DNA from: Ditylenchus dipsaci
Lineage: Eukaryota > Nematoda > Chromadorea > Rhabditida > Anguinidae
Assembly: GCA_004194705.1 (NCBI GenBank)
Contig: SADC01001294.1
Coordinates: 62,001 to 126,000, forward strand
Direction: 5' to 3'
Length of the DNA: 64,000 bases
The notes beneath the pieces were generated by a model. That model did no database searches. It saw nothing but the letters and a program-made list of their open reading frames with translations, and was not told where the DNA came from. This document shows, one piece after another, positions 45,380 through 56,451 of this stretch; the stretch's first letter is position 1; each line of letters starts with the position of its first letter. Both the position numbers and the translations under genes were made by a program.

Positions 45380-45545
45380 ATTACCCATCCCGGTTTTTCA
45401 TAACTTTTCGAAAACAAATTTTCGAAAACGGGAACGGGAACTTGAAATTTAACTACGGGAAACGGGAACGGGATTTCAAAAATTACCGGGAGGGGAGAAC
45501 CGGGATTCTCGGGAAACTCCCGTTCCGGTTCCAAGTATAATCAGT
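45380..45545. repeat. (CGGGAA)-type word patch
   Basis: CGGGAACGGGAACTTG, GGGAAACGGGAACGGG and complementary CCCGTTCCGGTTCC words cluster over 165 bp between TTACCCATCCCGG and GGTTCCAAGTA. Target duplication not identified. Confidence 0.65.
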
Positions 45546-45653
45546 AAAACGCTTTGCTTTTGGTTGGCCTTCAGAATTAGGCAGCCTATTCCCACGGAAC
45601 TTGGTCATCTCTACAAGAACAGGCACAAAAAATTCATCGGTCACAGTCAGGGT

Positions 45654-45807
45654 CAGTGTTGTAAGTGACACCGGTTCGGCACCGGCACCAGGAAGCTCAC
45701 GGCGCCGCACTGGTGCCGGTCCTAATAATTTTGGGTCGGTGCCGTGAGCCGGTGCCGGTGCTGAAATTTTTGAAGTTGGTGCCGTAATTTTGAGATTTAC
45801 AACACTT
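45654..45807. mobile_element. Small hAT-like element with GGTGCCG words
   Basis: 154 bp. Ends are CAGTGTTGTAAGTG / GATTTACAACACTT. The flanking octamers GTCAGGGT and GTCAGAGG match at six of eight bases. The interior is built from GGTGCCGGTGC and its complement. Confidence 0.65.
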
Positions 45808-45948
45808 GTCAGAGGGCCTGCCGTGTTAACTTTAGCAATAGTCTCGAAGAGTATTCTGATAAGTTTGGCATTGAAAGACAACTGCGGTATTTTCTGCTTT
45901 TCAAAACTTTTGCAGAAAAGCTGCTTAAATACCAGTGCAGGGAATTTC

Positions 45949-46133
45949 GACGCTAGTAGCGAATACACCCCCCCCACCCCAACGATTTTCACCTTTTTTA
46001 CTTAGTCACAACTTCCGTACGCTGGCCTACCCCAAGCCTAAGGGCTAAGCCTAAACTTGTTGTTTGCAAGGGTAGTTACAGCAATTTTAAAAGGTCGGAT
46101 TCTTGAGGGGGGAGGGTATTCGCTACTAGCGCC
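45949..46133. mobile_element. Poly-C/G-ended MITE, copy 2
   Basis: Same ends and interior as 27471-27718 (GACGCTAGTAGCGAATAC ... GTATTCGCTACTAGCGCC), about 60 bp shorter. Confidence 0.85.
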
Positions 46134-46180
46134 GGAATTTCTTAAACTCGAATAGGCGAGGAGCAACTCTAAGGTCTAGC

Positions 46181-46714
46181 TAGGGCTGGGATTTTGCTCG
46201 AGCAAAATCTTTTCGAGAAAGTTCTGGAAAAATTTCTTGAGAAAATTCTTCAAAACCGAGCAAAACCTTTTTTCTCCAATAAGTCAGTATAGTTATTAAT
46301 TGAAAGTTCAAAACACTAATTGGTGAATTATTAGTTGCTGGATTGATGTTCAGCATAGTCAATTTCATTATGAAACTGCCCTTTAAGATCCAACTCAAGT
46401 TCTGAATTCCTCTCAAGACAATAATTAATCAAAAAAGGAATTTGTGCCATATTCAAATATTTATTGTCTTGAGCGAAATTTAGAATTTGACAGTGAGTTT
46501 GATATTATTCAAAGGGCAGTTTTGTAAGCAAATCGACGCTAAAGTGTAATCCGGTGTCAATACAAAATATATATTATACACTACCCCCTGCAGACTCTAT
46601 TCGAGCCCGAGCCAAAAAAAGATTTTGCTGCATTTTGATACAGTCGAGCAAAATCTAGATTTTATTAGAGAAAAACCCGAGAAGTTACTCGAGCGAATTC
46701 ATTGACCAACCTTA
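46181..46714. mobile_element. hAT-like element, TAGGGCTGGGATTTTGCTCG end
   Basis: 534 bp flanked by GGTCTAGC (46173-46180) and GGTTTAGC (46715-46722), 7 of 8 matching. Left TAGGGCTGGGATTTTGCTCGAGC, right ACTCGAGCGAATTC..CCAACCTTA. The word CTCGAGCAAAATC recurs near both ends. The interior contains a TCTCAAGACAATAA hairpin also found at 50510. Confidence 0.75.
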
Positions 46715-46722
46715 GGTTTAGC

Positions 46723-48276
46723 ATACATTCGAAGAACTTTTAAACGCTCAATCGTCCTTCGCAATTTCAGCCATTTTAATGTCTTTCAAATAAACATACA
46801 ATACCATGTCTATTTATTACTCACTCTCTGATTGACCTAATATCAATTTCCTGAAGTTTTTTTTCTCTGTGCTTATCAGAGATTTTAAAAATCATTCAGG
46901 CACTTTTTTTGCAACGCAAGAAGTTCAGCAGAACAAAAATTTTAAGGCCACTTAAAATTAAGAGAAAAACTTCTCCCTAATTTAGAGCGGATACGGTAGA
47001 TCTACAGAAAATGTGTCATACCATAAGTTTTGTGTGCCACTGTATACCCCTTGTGTGAGCTTTGTCAAATTCATTTTCGCGTCTGTTTGCTGTTGGGATT
47101 AGTGTCTAGAAGTGTTCAAGCTTTGTGAACAAAAGTCAGTCTTTCTATTTTGGCTTTACGCTTGCTTTTTCAATTAAGAACAGCTTTATTGACACTTGCT
47201 GACTGCATTGATTCATTTTCTAGCAATTGCGGTTGTGTCAATTCGGAATGCTGTAGTGCAAAAAGAAGGGCAATTCGAATTGTTTGTTTTGAAGAAAAAG
47301 AATATATTATGGTGTTTTAGTCGAGTACTTGCATTCAATGAGCAATTTGTTGGTCTCCGCCTTCCCATGCTAATCCCATTCCTGTGCCTCTTCTTCCAGC
47401 CAACCCCAAAAACAAGGCTAAACTGGTCACACAACCTCTTCTATTTAAGAAGCAAGACGTTTACGTATGCCCTTGTACCCTTCGATTGTCTCTTCGGACA
47501 CAAAAGAGCCGCTTTTTGACCTACAAATGGGTGTTTGTTTCGGTCTGCTAAGCTGAAAGTTCACTATTAAGCACTTTGTTGATTTTTTCGTTGGACACAA
47601 CTTTTTTGTTTAGCCATCTCTATCGGCTAACGTTTAACTCGTTTTTTCTAATAAATCTTGCATTTTCAAAAAAGTGTATAACTTTATAATTGGAGTAACT
47701 TGTACTTTCGCAGCAGATTGACTATGGTTAGATTCTGTCTCGCATAAAATGACTTTTTTGGACTTTCTCGGCTTTACTATGAAAATAAGCAAAAATGTTA
47801 ACAAGATAACAGAAGACAGTAAAAAGTCGATTTTTTGCTAGACAGCGTCAAACCATAGTCGATTTGCTGCCAACAAAAAACTTGCCGACAAAATAATTCC
47901 ATTTTACGGCCCTCTATGGCCGGTTCCAAGAAAACTGTTGAATCGAATTTTTTCGTTTGTGAGTTTTGGCGTTAGCGAATCCGTGTTGGGGAGTTATGGA
48001 TTCGGCGAGTCGGTTGCGTCCCTTTGTTGAGTATCTTGTTTTCTCTGGCGCTTCAATCTTTAGAGATAATAATGACCAGAACCAGTTCTCAAGGGGAGCT
48101 TTGTATAGAGTCTTGACTATATATGCTGCCAAATTTTGCCTCAAGAGAGCAAAACAATGCTAGGCACAATCATTAATTTCAAGTAGACGAGAAATCTGTG
48201 CTTCATTTCAAAAACCACAGGACTTTACAGGACTGCTCAAGTAATTGCTTTAATTTTTTTGTGAATTTCATTGCAG
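46723..48276. other. Possible upstream exons of an unrecognised gene; otherwise no clear feature
   Basis: At 47920-47945 an ATG opens MAGSKKTVESNFF. After a frame change near 47950 the sequence remains protein-like (PCWGVMDSASRLRPFVEYLV ... IFRDNNDQNQFSRG) to about 48140. Splice borders are not convincing. A MITE relic ending GAGCGGATACGGTAGATC lies at about 46850-47000. Confidence 0.3.
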
Positions 48277-49450
48277 TTGTGTGCCATCTACTTGCTTATA
48301 TATTCTCCACTTAAAACAATTTGTTATTAATAGTGATGGGATTTTTGAATTTAGTGTGCCTTGTTTCCCTTCACAAAATGCCTATTATGCCATTGTTATA
48401 ATTTTGAAACCAATGATTCGGCTTCTTGGAGCTATTGTATATTTTTTTGCTATTTCTGCTGAAATTTCTGATAATGAAAATGCTTGGCTCAACACCCATT
48501 CAACACATCCAAATCACAGAAAAAATGCTCAAACGCCAGAGGATTGGACACCAAAGACAAAAGACACAGTAAATAATTATTGTTTAAATTATTTAATTCT
48601 ATTTTTTTATCAGATTTTATGATTTATTTATTTGTAAACAGATCCAAGAGTTTGATTCTTACAGGACCGTACTTGTTCATGACGATGAGAATTTCGTAAA
48701 TTAAAACGAGACATTTTGAACGCAAGACATTTCTCACTCCAAAATATTTTTTTGAATTTGTATTGTTTGCACGAGAAAAAATATTCTTTTTTTTATTATT
48801 TTTTTGAAAAACGGGTCAAAGCCAAATATTCGGCTCAGACAATTAAAAAAAGTCGCTAGGGTACCCAAGGGTATTTTTTCGAAAATTTTACTCCGATGTT
48901 TCTTTTAAATATAACTTTCAGAGAAGAAAAGATCCAGCAATAGTAGACAGCAGCCTTAAAAACTTTGCACTTTCACTTGGAATGAGCGAGGATAATAAGA
49001 TGTTCCATAGCTACAAGCACAATGGTGTTCCACCCGATTCCTTTGCCGCTTCTCGCAATACTGGAGGTAATGGCAGGAGGTCTGTGCAGCCGAATATGGC
49101 CATGTCTCAACCAGGCCAAAATGAAGAGACCTTTGGCAAGACAAGAATCAAGAAAAGTTGGCTGGCGAAGAGCAAAGGTTAGAAGGTTTTTGATGCTGGA
49201 ATCGTCAAGTTGAAGTTTTTTTTACTTTAAAAGGTTTCAAAACTTCAAAATTATGCAAAGCCGAAAAGTCAAATTGGATATATTATTTTTGCTCACTATT
49301 TTTTTTAAAGTTAGAATTTGTTTAGAATACCAAATCCAACATATTTCGGCTTTAATTTTTCGGAGAGTAAGCCAGTCTTCCAGGACGAGCAATCTTCTAG
49401 TGATCCCAGGCCAGAACAGTCTTCTTCCAACCCATTCAGAAATACGCAAT
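48277..49450 (+). CDS. Unrecognised gene with one likely membrane segment, 3' part
   Basis: Candidate exons are 48277-48568, 48922-49177 and about 49320-49445. The first follows a CAG acceptor and encodes a hydrophobic stretch (AYYAIVIILKPMIRLLGAIV, then YFFAIS). It continues with the polar ENAWLNTHSTHPNHRKNAQT and ends at a GTAAAT donor. The second starts RRKDPAIVDSSLKNFALSLG, is polar with HNGVPPDSFAAS, and ends KSWLAKSKG at a GTTAGA donor. The third reads RIPNPTYFGFNFSESKPVFQ then DEQSSSDPRPEQSSSNPFRN. Its join to exon 2 is out of phase by one as drawn. The composition and intron borders argue for a real gene, perhaps with a membrane anchor and a disordered tail. I recognise no family. Confidence 0.45.
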
Positions 49451-49867
49451 TTGACCCCACTTTCCTGTACATAATTTATGTGGACCCTGGAACTCTGGAA
49501 ACCAGGCTAATGATCTAGAATGGTATGTTTTTCAAGACTGTAATTACAATTTTCGAAAATTGAAATATTTATACAGGGTGTGTCAAGAAACTTTAGGGTT
49601 TTAAAATGACCGTAATTTTCTTCACAGAGCGATTTTTGAAATTCTTTTTTCACAAATCGATTTTTCTCGACGACAGTATTTTTTGGTGTATAATGCCGAA
49701 GACACGATTTTTGCTCGGCACTTATGCACTTCGGGGCCATTTTATATTGATTCGAGAAAAGGGTTTAAATATCTCCGTATTGACTTTTTTACGCTCAGAA
49801 TGATATTAAAGCTATTTCTGACACTTTCCTAAATAAAAAACCAATTTTTTGGGGAAAAAATTACCAA

Positions 49868-50944
49868 AATTTAAAAGAGAAGTTTTGTAATTTTGTGCCT
49901 GGGTCGGACCCCTCGGAAAATTGGACATTGAGTGTTTGAGCTTAGACGAAATCCTACGATGTGCTGAGTACGATGACACCAAATTCGACTACTTTTTGTT
50001 GGTAAATCGCTGAGCTGTGGCCTACCGAAGTTTGGAGCTCACTAAAATAAACAGGTTTTTGAAACAATTCATACTTGATAGAAATTTGATAATGTGCACT
50101 TGTTTAAAAGCCTATTCAACGCAAAATGAAATGTTTTTTCTAACGAGCGCAAGAACGCCACAATCTGTTGTGAATTTCGGCAGAAAAAAGTGTTTTTCCA
50201 GAAAATCCTTATTTTTCGAACACCAGTTTTTGGCAAAAAATCGCCATAAAAGTCGGAAATCGGCCTGCACCCTCCTAACTTTCCGTGCATCAGTAAGAAA
50301 AATTAATTTTGCATCTTTCTGACGAAAAATTTGGAAAAAAGTGGGACTAAGATTAAAATAGCATTTGAAGCTCTAGTCGTCCCAACATTTTTCAGTTTTT
50401 GACGTTAAACTTTTTTATTACAAGTCAAACCTGAAATTCTGACACCGTATTCGTGCTGAGCGTACCCGATTGGCATGTGAAACTGCTCTTACATGTAAAA
50501 ATTTACTCTCATATTTCCAATTCCTCTCAAGACAATAAACACTTGAATTAAATAAAATTGAATATTTATTGTCTTGAGAGGAATTGGAAATATGAGAGTA
50601 AATTGTTACATGTATGGGCAGTTTCATATGCAAATAGGGTGCGCTAAGCACGAATCCCGTGTCAGAATTTCAGGTTTGACTTGTAAAAAAATTTCACGTC
50701 AAAAACTGAAAAAAGTTGGGACGACTAGAGAACTTAAAAGGCTGTTTTGGTCTTACTTCCTCCCACTTTTTTCCAAATTTTTCGTCAGAAAGATGCAGAA
50801 TTAATTTTTCTTTCTGATGCACTAAAAGTGAGCACATCGTAGGCTTTCGTTTAAGCCCAAACACTCAATGTGAAATTTTCCCGTGAGTCGAGGTGCCCTT
50901 GATACTGGTACAAAATTACAAAACTTCTCTTTTAAGTTTTCGCC
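49868..50944. mobile_element. Foldback element, about 1.08 kb
   Basis: The outer arms pair AAAGAGAAGTTTTGTAATTTTG with CAAAATTACAAAACTTCTCTTTT and GACATTGAGTGTTTGAGCTTA with TAAGCCCAAACACTCAATGTG. The inner arms at 50405-50705 pair CCTGAAATTCTGACACCG / GTGTCAGAATTTCAGG, GCATGTGAAACTGCTCTTACATGT and CCAATTCCTCTCAAGACAATAA / TTATTGTCTTGAGAGGAATTGG. Confidence 0.8.
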
Positions 50945-51016
50945 TTGGAGACCAAGACGAATCAACATTTTGGTCAACTTTTGGTCAAAAAAGTTCTTTT
51001 TAAATTTAGTTTTTAA

Positions 51017-51345
51017 AGGGGCATAGCAGCGCGTTACACAGTCAATTTCAAATTTGCAAAAGGCGAGGACCAGCCATATTTAAACGAGAATAATTTTGGA
51101 ATGCAAATTTGTTATTCTCTAAAAAGCAATAAGTTATGAAAAGCTCAGCGTCAGTCTAAATATATGGGTAGCTCAGTGGTAATGTGCTGATGTAATCCGA
51201 ACGTGGTCGAGTTCGGTTCCAACACGGTGTATGGCTTTTTGTGTAATTGACAAATTTATTTCTAAAAATAATTCTCGTTTGAATATACGTAATCTTCTCG
51301 TTCTGCGATTTTGAAATTACCCGTGTAACGCGCTGCTATGCCCCT
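51017..51345. mobile_element. TTAA-type MITE with tRNA-like core
   Basis: Exact TTAA on both sides. Ends AGGGGCATAGCAGCGCGTTACAC / GTGTAACGCGCTGCTATGCCCCT are perfect inverted repeats. The core at about 51168-51235 has ATGGGTAGCTCAGTGGTAATG (A-box-like) and GTCGAGTTCGGTTCCAAC (B-box-like). Confidence 0.85.
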
Positions 51346-53099
51346 TTAACGCAGGAAAGTGTCATAAAATGACTTCTTTATCGTTTTTAGCGAATAAAAA
51401 TTACTTAACAGATTTTTTAACACTATTCTCAAATTAATATAAAATGCGCCCCCCTCGTGTTTTTGACATTATATACCAAAAAACATTGCCGGCGAGAAGA
51501 ACAGGTTGGCAAAAACAGAATTTCGAAAATCCCTTTATAGAAAAATTTACGGCCATTGCAAAACCCTGTATAACATACCCTTGTCTATAAAATACCCCTA
51601 CGGTCAGTCCTTAGGGCATTATTTATACGGAGAATCGGCTTAAATGTACATTCGATGCAACATACCCTTGTCTATAACGTGTCACTCAAGTCAGTCCCTT
51701 GGGTGTATGTTACAGATAGAGTGGACTGTATATATATTTTTAATTGTGAATTATTTGGCGCTACGCATTTATACATTTGTCAAAAAAAATAGAGTTTTGA
51801 ACTAGATGTAACTTATTTCTTTGCCGATTTCCAAAATTCTGTTTTTGCCAATCGATTTAGAACGTTATAAATTTTTTTTGGTATAATGTCGAAAAACGAT
51901 TTCGCTCGGTCCTTCCCGTGCTTTGGGACTTGCTCATCCATAGGCAGTCTGCAGACTTGAATCAAAACCAGAGTACCTAGCAAGAATCGTGTTTTCGGCA
52001 TTATATACGAATAAATGTTGTCGGTAAGAAAAATCGATTGGCGCTAGAATTTCAAAATTCGTCATAGAAAAAAGCTGCAGTAATTTTAAAAGATTGTTGA
52101 CTCACCCTTTGTATCTCATAAAAAATACCGATTTGACTTTTTTATAAGTATTATTCCAAATTTTAAAAATAAAATTATTCCTAATTTAACAGGACAGCCA
52201 ACTCATGACCGAACTAGCCCTAACCAAACGAATTATATTTTTTGAGCAATTTTTCAATTGAAGAAAATTAAATGGAGAAACTTAGCCATCTGGGAATTTG
52301 CTGTTTAAAGAAGATGTTTATATAGAGGGAAAACTTTATTTACAAGGGGAATAGCGACTAGTGGATTGGTGAAGGAGAAAAGTTGGGAATAATTCTGCAA
52401 AAGAGATCAAGAGTTGTGATGAGAGGGATGGTAGTTTTGGACTGTTAGACCTGAGCTTAGACTGCCGTAAAACCTCAAATTTCTTATGGCTTGAATCCAA
52501 AACCAAATTTGAGTGATTTTTGACTATTTTTTTGAAAACTGCTCTCAAGCAAGTCACCACTCATTTTTATAGCCCATGTTAACTGCTTTCAATTTAAGTG
52601 ATAATTTGGCTGGATTGGTCTGCAAAAATAAGTTAAAACACAATGCCAAGAACACGATTTTAAATCAGTAGCGATCATTAGCAATACATCTCAAAATGTG
52701 ATCAGACCAAAATTTGCTGACTGCCAAAATTCAAAGATCTGATCTGTTTATTATACAGACCACCAAAAACTGTAATAACGTCATTAAACTTTGCCCTGGT
52801 TGTTTTATTGAAGGAAGGAAGAAAGATCTCTAAGTTAAAGAATTTATTTGACTCAAAATGTTTTATTGCTAGCAAATGATGTCTTGGGCAAATATCGTCC
52901 GTGTTCGGATAATTAGAGTTGTAGCCCCACCCCATGCTTCTTGTGAGGCTTTAGACAATCAGAACAGAAAAAAATAAAACAGATTAAATTGAGGCAAAGA
53001 ACAAAAATATAGAATATACTAGGGACTGCAGGCGCCTATCGGCGCCTATGTCGTTCGGGAACATTAGTGTTTCGGATACTATCTCTGTTGTTCAGGTAG

Positions 53100-53338
53100 A
53101 ACATCACCCTACCTATTAACCCACCTACTCTACCTCGCCTACCCTGTCTATCCTCGCCTACCCTTGCCTATCCTCGCCCATCTTCGCCTACCCTGGCCTA
53201 CCCTTGCCTATCCTCGCCTATCTTTGCCTACCCTGGCCTACCCTTGCCTATCCTCGCCTATCTTCGCCTACCCTGGCCTACCCTTGCCTATCCTCGCCTA
53301 TCTTTGCCTACCCTGGCCTACCCTTGCCTATCCTCGCC
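53100..53338. repeat. Minisatellite, unit about 40 bp (CCTACCCTGGCCTACCCTTG ...)
   Basis: Nested periodicity. A 10-bp word (CCTATCCTCG / CCTACCCTTG / CCTACCCTGG / CCTATCTTCG) is arranged in a higher-order 40-bp unit repeated about four times, preceded by degenerate copies from 53105. Confidence 0.92.
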
Positions 53339-53605
53339 AGTGTTTTCATAACTAACACTAACTCTAACACTAACCTAACGTTAGGCTAACACTTAAACTA
53401 ACCTAACACTAACATCGATTTTTAAACTAACCCTACACTAACACTAACATGTGTTAGGTTAGTTTAAAATGGCGGGCTAGTGTTGGTGTTGGGTTAGTTT
53501 CAAATGTTAGTGTTGGTGTTGGTTAGTTTCAGATCTTAGTGTTAGGTTAGTTTCAGATCTTAGTGTTAGGTTAGTTTCAGGTGTTAATGTGAGTGTTAGG
53601 GTTGT
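53339..53605. repeat. Inverted (CTAACA)n / (TGTTAG)n tract
   Basis: CACTAACTCTAACACTAACC words on the left half and GTGTTAGGTTAGTTTCAG words on the right half make a foldback of hexamer-like repeats. The left border CAGTGTTTTCATAAC resembles the hAT-like end at 24529. Copies of TTAGG occur but not as a regular array. Confidence 0.8.
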
Positions 53606-54469
53606 TGGCTAATCTTATACAAACTATACCATCTTCTATTATCCTCTTCTTCTTAATCCTTCTATTATCTTCCCAATAGTATCATTTTAGCGATGTCTAT
53701 CGAAGAAAGTCCGTCTCCATTCGAGAAGTACAGTCGAGTTCATGAAATCGCTTACAAAGTAGAATTTGGGACAACTTCATCGAGGAGAAGGATGTAACAA
53801 GCCATTAGGAAGCCCTGCGCTTCTAGTACCTAACGAGATATCGATAGTAGCATCATCTTTGAAAAATGTAGCACAAAATGATAAAGTATGAACCAAATAA
53901 TTTTTCTGACTTGCTTCATACTTTTACCTTTTTGTGCTACATTTTGCAGAGATGATGCAACAATCGATATCTCATTAGAAACTAGAAGCGCAGCGCTACA
54001 TAATGATGTCATCGCTTTTGAAAAAAAATGAGAAAAAAAAATGAAACCAGTCGAAAGAAAAATTTGCCCCAAAAAAGAGTAAAATTTACCCAAAAAAAGT
54101 ATATTTGCCCCAAGAAAAAGGATTACCCGACATTTATTTGCAAAAAAATGGCAGAAAAGTGGGCTTGAACACAAAAATTCACCTTAAATCAAGGCTAAAA
54201 TCAACCATCATCGATTTGGAGGGCAAGGAAAAAATTTTTAGAAGCAACTTCGAAAATACGTGTTTGTGCTTAAAAAAGCCAAGATGTTTTACTTAAGGGT
54301 TCCGGAAAGATATTAGACATAAAATTGCAAAAACTGGCCAAAAATTGGTTGTAAAACAATAATTTCATAAAAAGTGTGACGGACGGACGGATCCTTCGAC
54401 CCAAATACTATATAGAGATAATTCGGATTTTTTTCAATAATGGATTGGACTTAAGTTTTATACGGTTCT

Positions 54470-54590
54470 CACAGTGAGTGGGTGTGGGTGTAGGTCGATG
54501 TCCGGGGGGAGGTCGAGGTCGATGTGTTCTCACAATGCCGAGTGTAGACTTAGGTCTAGGTAGAGGTCGAGGTGTTCTCACAATGCAATT
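54470..54590. repeat. GGTCGAGGT/GGTGTAGGTCGA minisatellite, copy A
   Basis: Degenerate purine-rich words with GTGTTCTCACAATGC twice. Related to 57595-57765 in opposite arrangement. Confidence 0.7.
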
Positions 54591-54599
54591 TTGCCTGTT

Positions 54600-55283
54600 T
54601 TTGTTTTGTTTTTTAAAATAAAGGTGTATTTTTATCAGTTTCAGTGGCTAATTCTTCATTTTATTATGTTTTTTTATGTATTTGAAGGGTAGAATGGCCT
54701 AGGTGCGTTTGGTACTTTTGTGACATGTTTGAATTCGCGCCTTTTGAATTTTACTTATTTTTAACGTTTTGGTGCACGTTTTTTTTTAAATTTTAGTAAT
54801 ATGGAAGCTTAAGCTGAAAAGTTTTAAAGGGAAGGCTTAAAAAGGAAGGGTTAAAGTCACAATGCGAATATTTTGAAAACTCAGGTTCAAATCGCCCTAG
54901 GTGCACACCTCATTTTTATTCTAATTTTACTGAGTTAATTCACTTTCAAGACCAAAAAGGTATCGAGCAATTGATTGGGACCATTTCCAAAAACGCTTTG
55001 CTGTCAGCAACTACCTTAATTTTGCGATTTCATGCGAATGACCATCAATATAAAGGAAACCAACCAGAAGCCATATACTTTGGTTTTTATTGCCTCCTCT
55101 TCTATCCATTTTTTGACTTCTCACAAGGTGAATTAAATTTTTTCTAGTCAGAATTTTCTAAGGAATCACATGGAAATGTTTTCACATCAAAATTGATCCA
55201 GAAAATTCGGTAGCTTGCGATGGTTCGACCCAGAAAGGAAAAGCATGCTTGAATGGTAGGATGGCACGAAATCAAAAATATTT
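54600..55283. other. AT-rich stretch, SINE-like B-box remnant
   Basis: GGTTCAAATCGCCCTAGGTGCACACC at about 54888 resembles the B-box and downstream body of the SINE remnants at 32710 and 43732. No gene seen. Confidence 0.4.
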
Positions 55284-56451
55284 GACGCTACTGTCGTATA
55301 CCCCCCCCCCCCCCAAAAAGCTACAGTCGAGTCTCGATTTAACGATCACCCGATTTAACGATCACCCGACTTAACGATCACCTTCGATTTAACGATCACC
55401 TGGATCGGTCCCTTCAATAATAAATTCCGTCAAATTACCCCTCGATTCAACGATCACTCTCGATTTAACGATCACCTGGCTCGGTCCCAGGGTGATCGTT
55501 AAATCGAGACTCGACTGTACTGTAATATACCCCCCCCACCCAAAATCGGACCTACTGTCATATACCCCCCCCCAAAATCGACTTTTTTAGGAGTGTCCAA
55601 AAACCATTTTCATACAATAATTTTGCCATAATAGGACCAGAGAAGCAATTTAAAAGGATTATGGGCTGTATTGGGAGGGGAAGGGAATAATACAGGGGCC
55701 ACTTTTTTTAGCTGCTTTACCATGTTTTTCAACTCGAGCCGTGGCAAAAATAGACTCTATATGCATTTTATGATCAAGTGTACTTCTCGGAATCATGTCT
55801 AAGGTAAGTGCGTGCGCGCATCTCTAACTCTCAAGCCCCCTGCGCCCCTTCGGGGGCGCAGGGGGCTTGGGGCTTGGGGCTCGGAGTTGAGATGCGCACA
55901 CCCACATACCTTAGACATAAATAACTCGAAAGTGACTCTGGATGCATGAAAAAGCATGCATACCAGAGTTATTTATGCGGTAGGCCCCAGTATTCAAAAC
56001 TATGTTCAACATCTTTATTTCTTCGCCGAAGAGCATTCCCCTCGTTCTAAAAGGCCGGGCCGGAGGCCCAGCATCCAAAATTCAGCCTAGCACCCAAAAA
56101 GTGCTAGGCCTATGAGCTAACCCGCGAGGTCCACCCCGCTGATCGGCTTGGTCCATGAAAATTACTTATACTTATGCCTGCACCACAAGTTCCTGGGTTT
56201 GAGAGCACCCTTAGACGCTTAGAGAATTAATACTCTAAGGATCCCAACCATCTCGAGAAGTGGCCCCTGTATTATTCCCTTCCCCTCCCAATACAGCCCG
56301 CAATCCCATTTAAATTGCTTTTCTGGTCCTTTTATGGCGAAATTATTGTGTAAAAATGGTTTTTGACCATCCCTAAAAAAGTCGGTTTGGGGGGGGGGGG
56401 TATATGACAGTAGGTCGATTTGGGGGGGGGGGGGTATATTACAGTAGCGCC
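55284..56451. mobile_element. Foldback element with C/G-tract ends, nested pogo MITE and GC core
   Basis: The outer ends GACGCTACTGTCGTATACC plus C-run and G-run plus GGTATATTACAGTAGCGCC pair. Each end contains two tandem copies of CTACTGTmATATACCCCCC. The arms continue to GGGCTGTATTGGGAGGGG and GGCCACT. The core is the GGCCTACCGCATA-type element (55735-55995). The left end is split by the pogo-like element at 55324-55517. Confidence 0.85.
55324..55517. mobile_element. pogo/Tigger-like MITE with GATTTAACGATCACC repeats
   Basis: TA-flanked CAGTCGAGTCTCGATTTAAC ... GTTAAATCGAGACTCGACTG. The interior has five to six tandem copies of CGATTTAACGATCACC. Inserted in the C-tract end of the larger foldback. 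Confidence 0.9.

Larger units (their letters stand above)
49576..52112. mobile_element. Nested mariner-like and foldback elements
   Basis: A left end at 49576 (CAGGGTGTGTCAAGAAACTT, then a GGTGTATAATGCCGAA block and GATTTTTGCTCGG) has its inverted partner at about 51960-52112 (CGGCATTATATACGAATAAA ... GACTCACCCTTTGTA). A further related end sits at 51480-51575. Inside are the foldback 49868-50944, the TTAA element 51017-51345 and a decayed pogo-like piece 51575-51730. The order implies successive insertions. Confidence 0.65.

Noticed and set aside
51168..51235. Possible tRNA gene
   Set aside because: Box-like words exist, but acceptor and anticodon stems do not pair; it is the core of a TTAA-type MITE.
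53164..53389. PTLAYPCLSSP-type repetitive peptide
   Set aside because: Product of the 40-bp minisatellite read in frame; no start context, splice borders or homology.
53339..53605. Interstitial telomere array
   Set aside because: Words resemble TTAGG/CCTAA, but the period is mainly six with CTAACA, irregular, and inverted midway.
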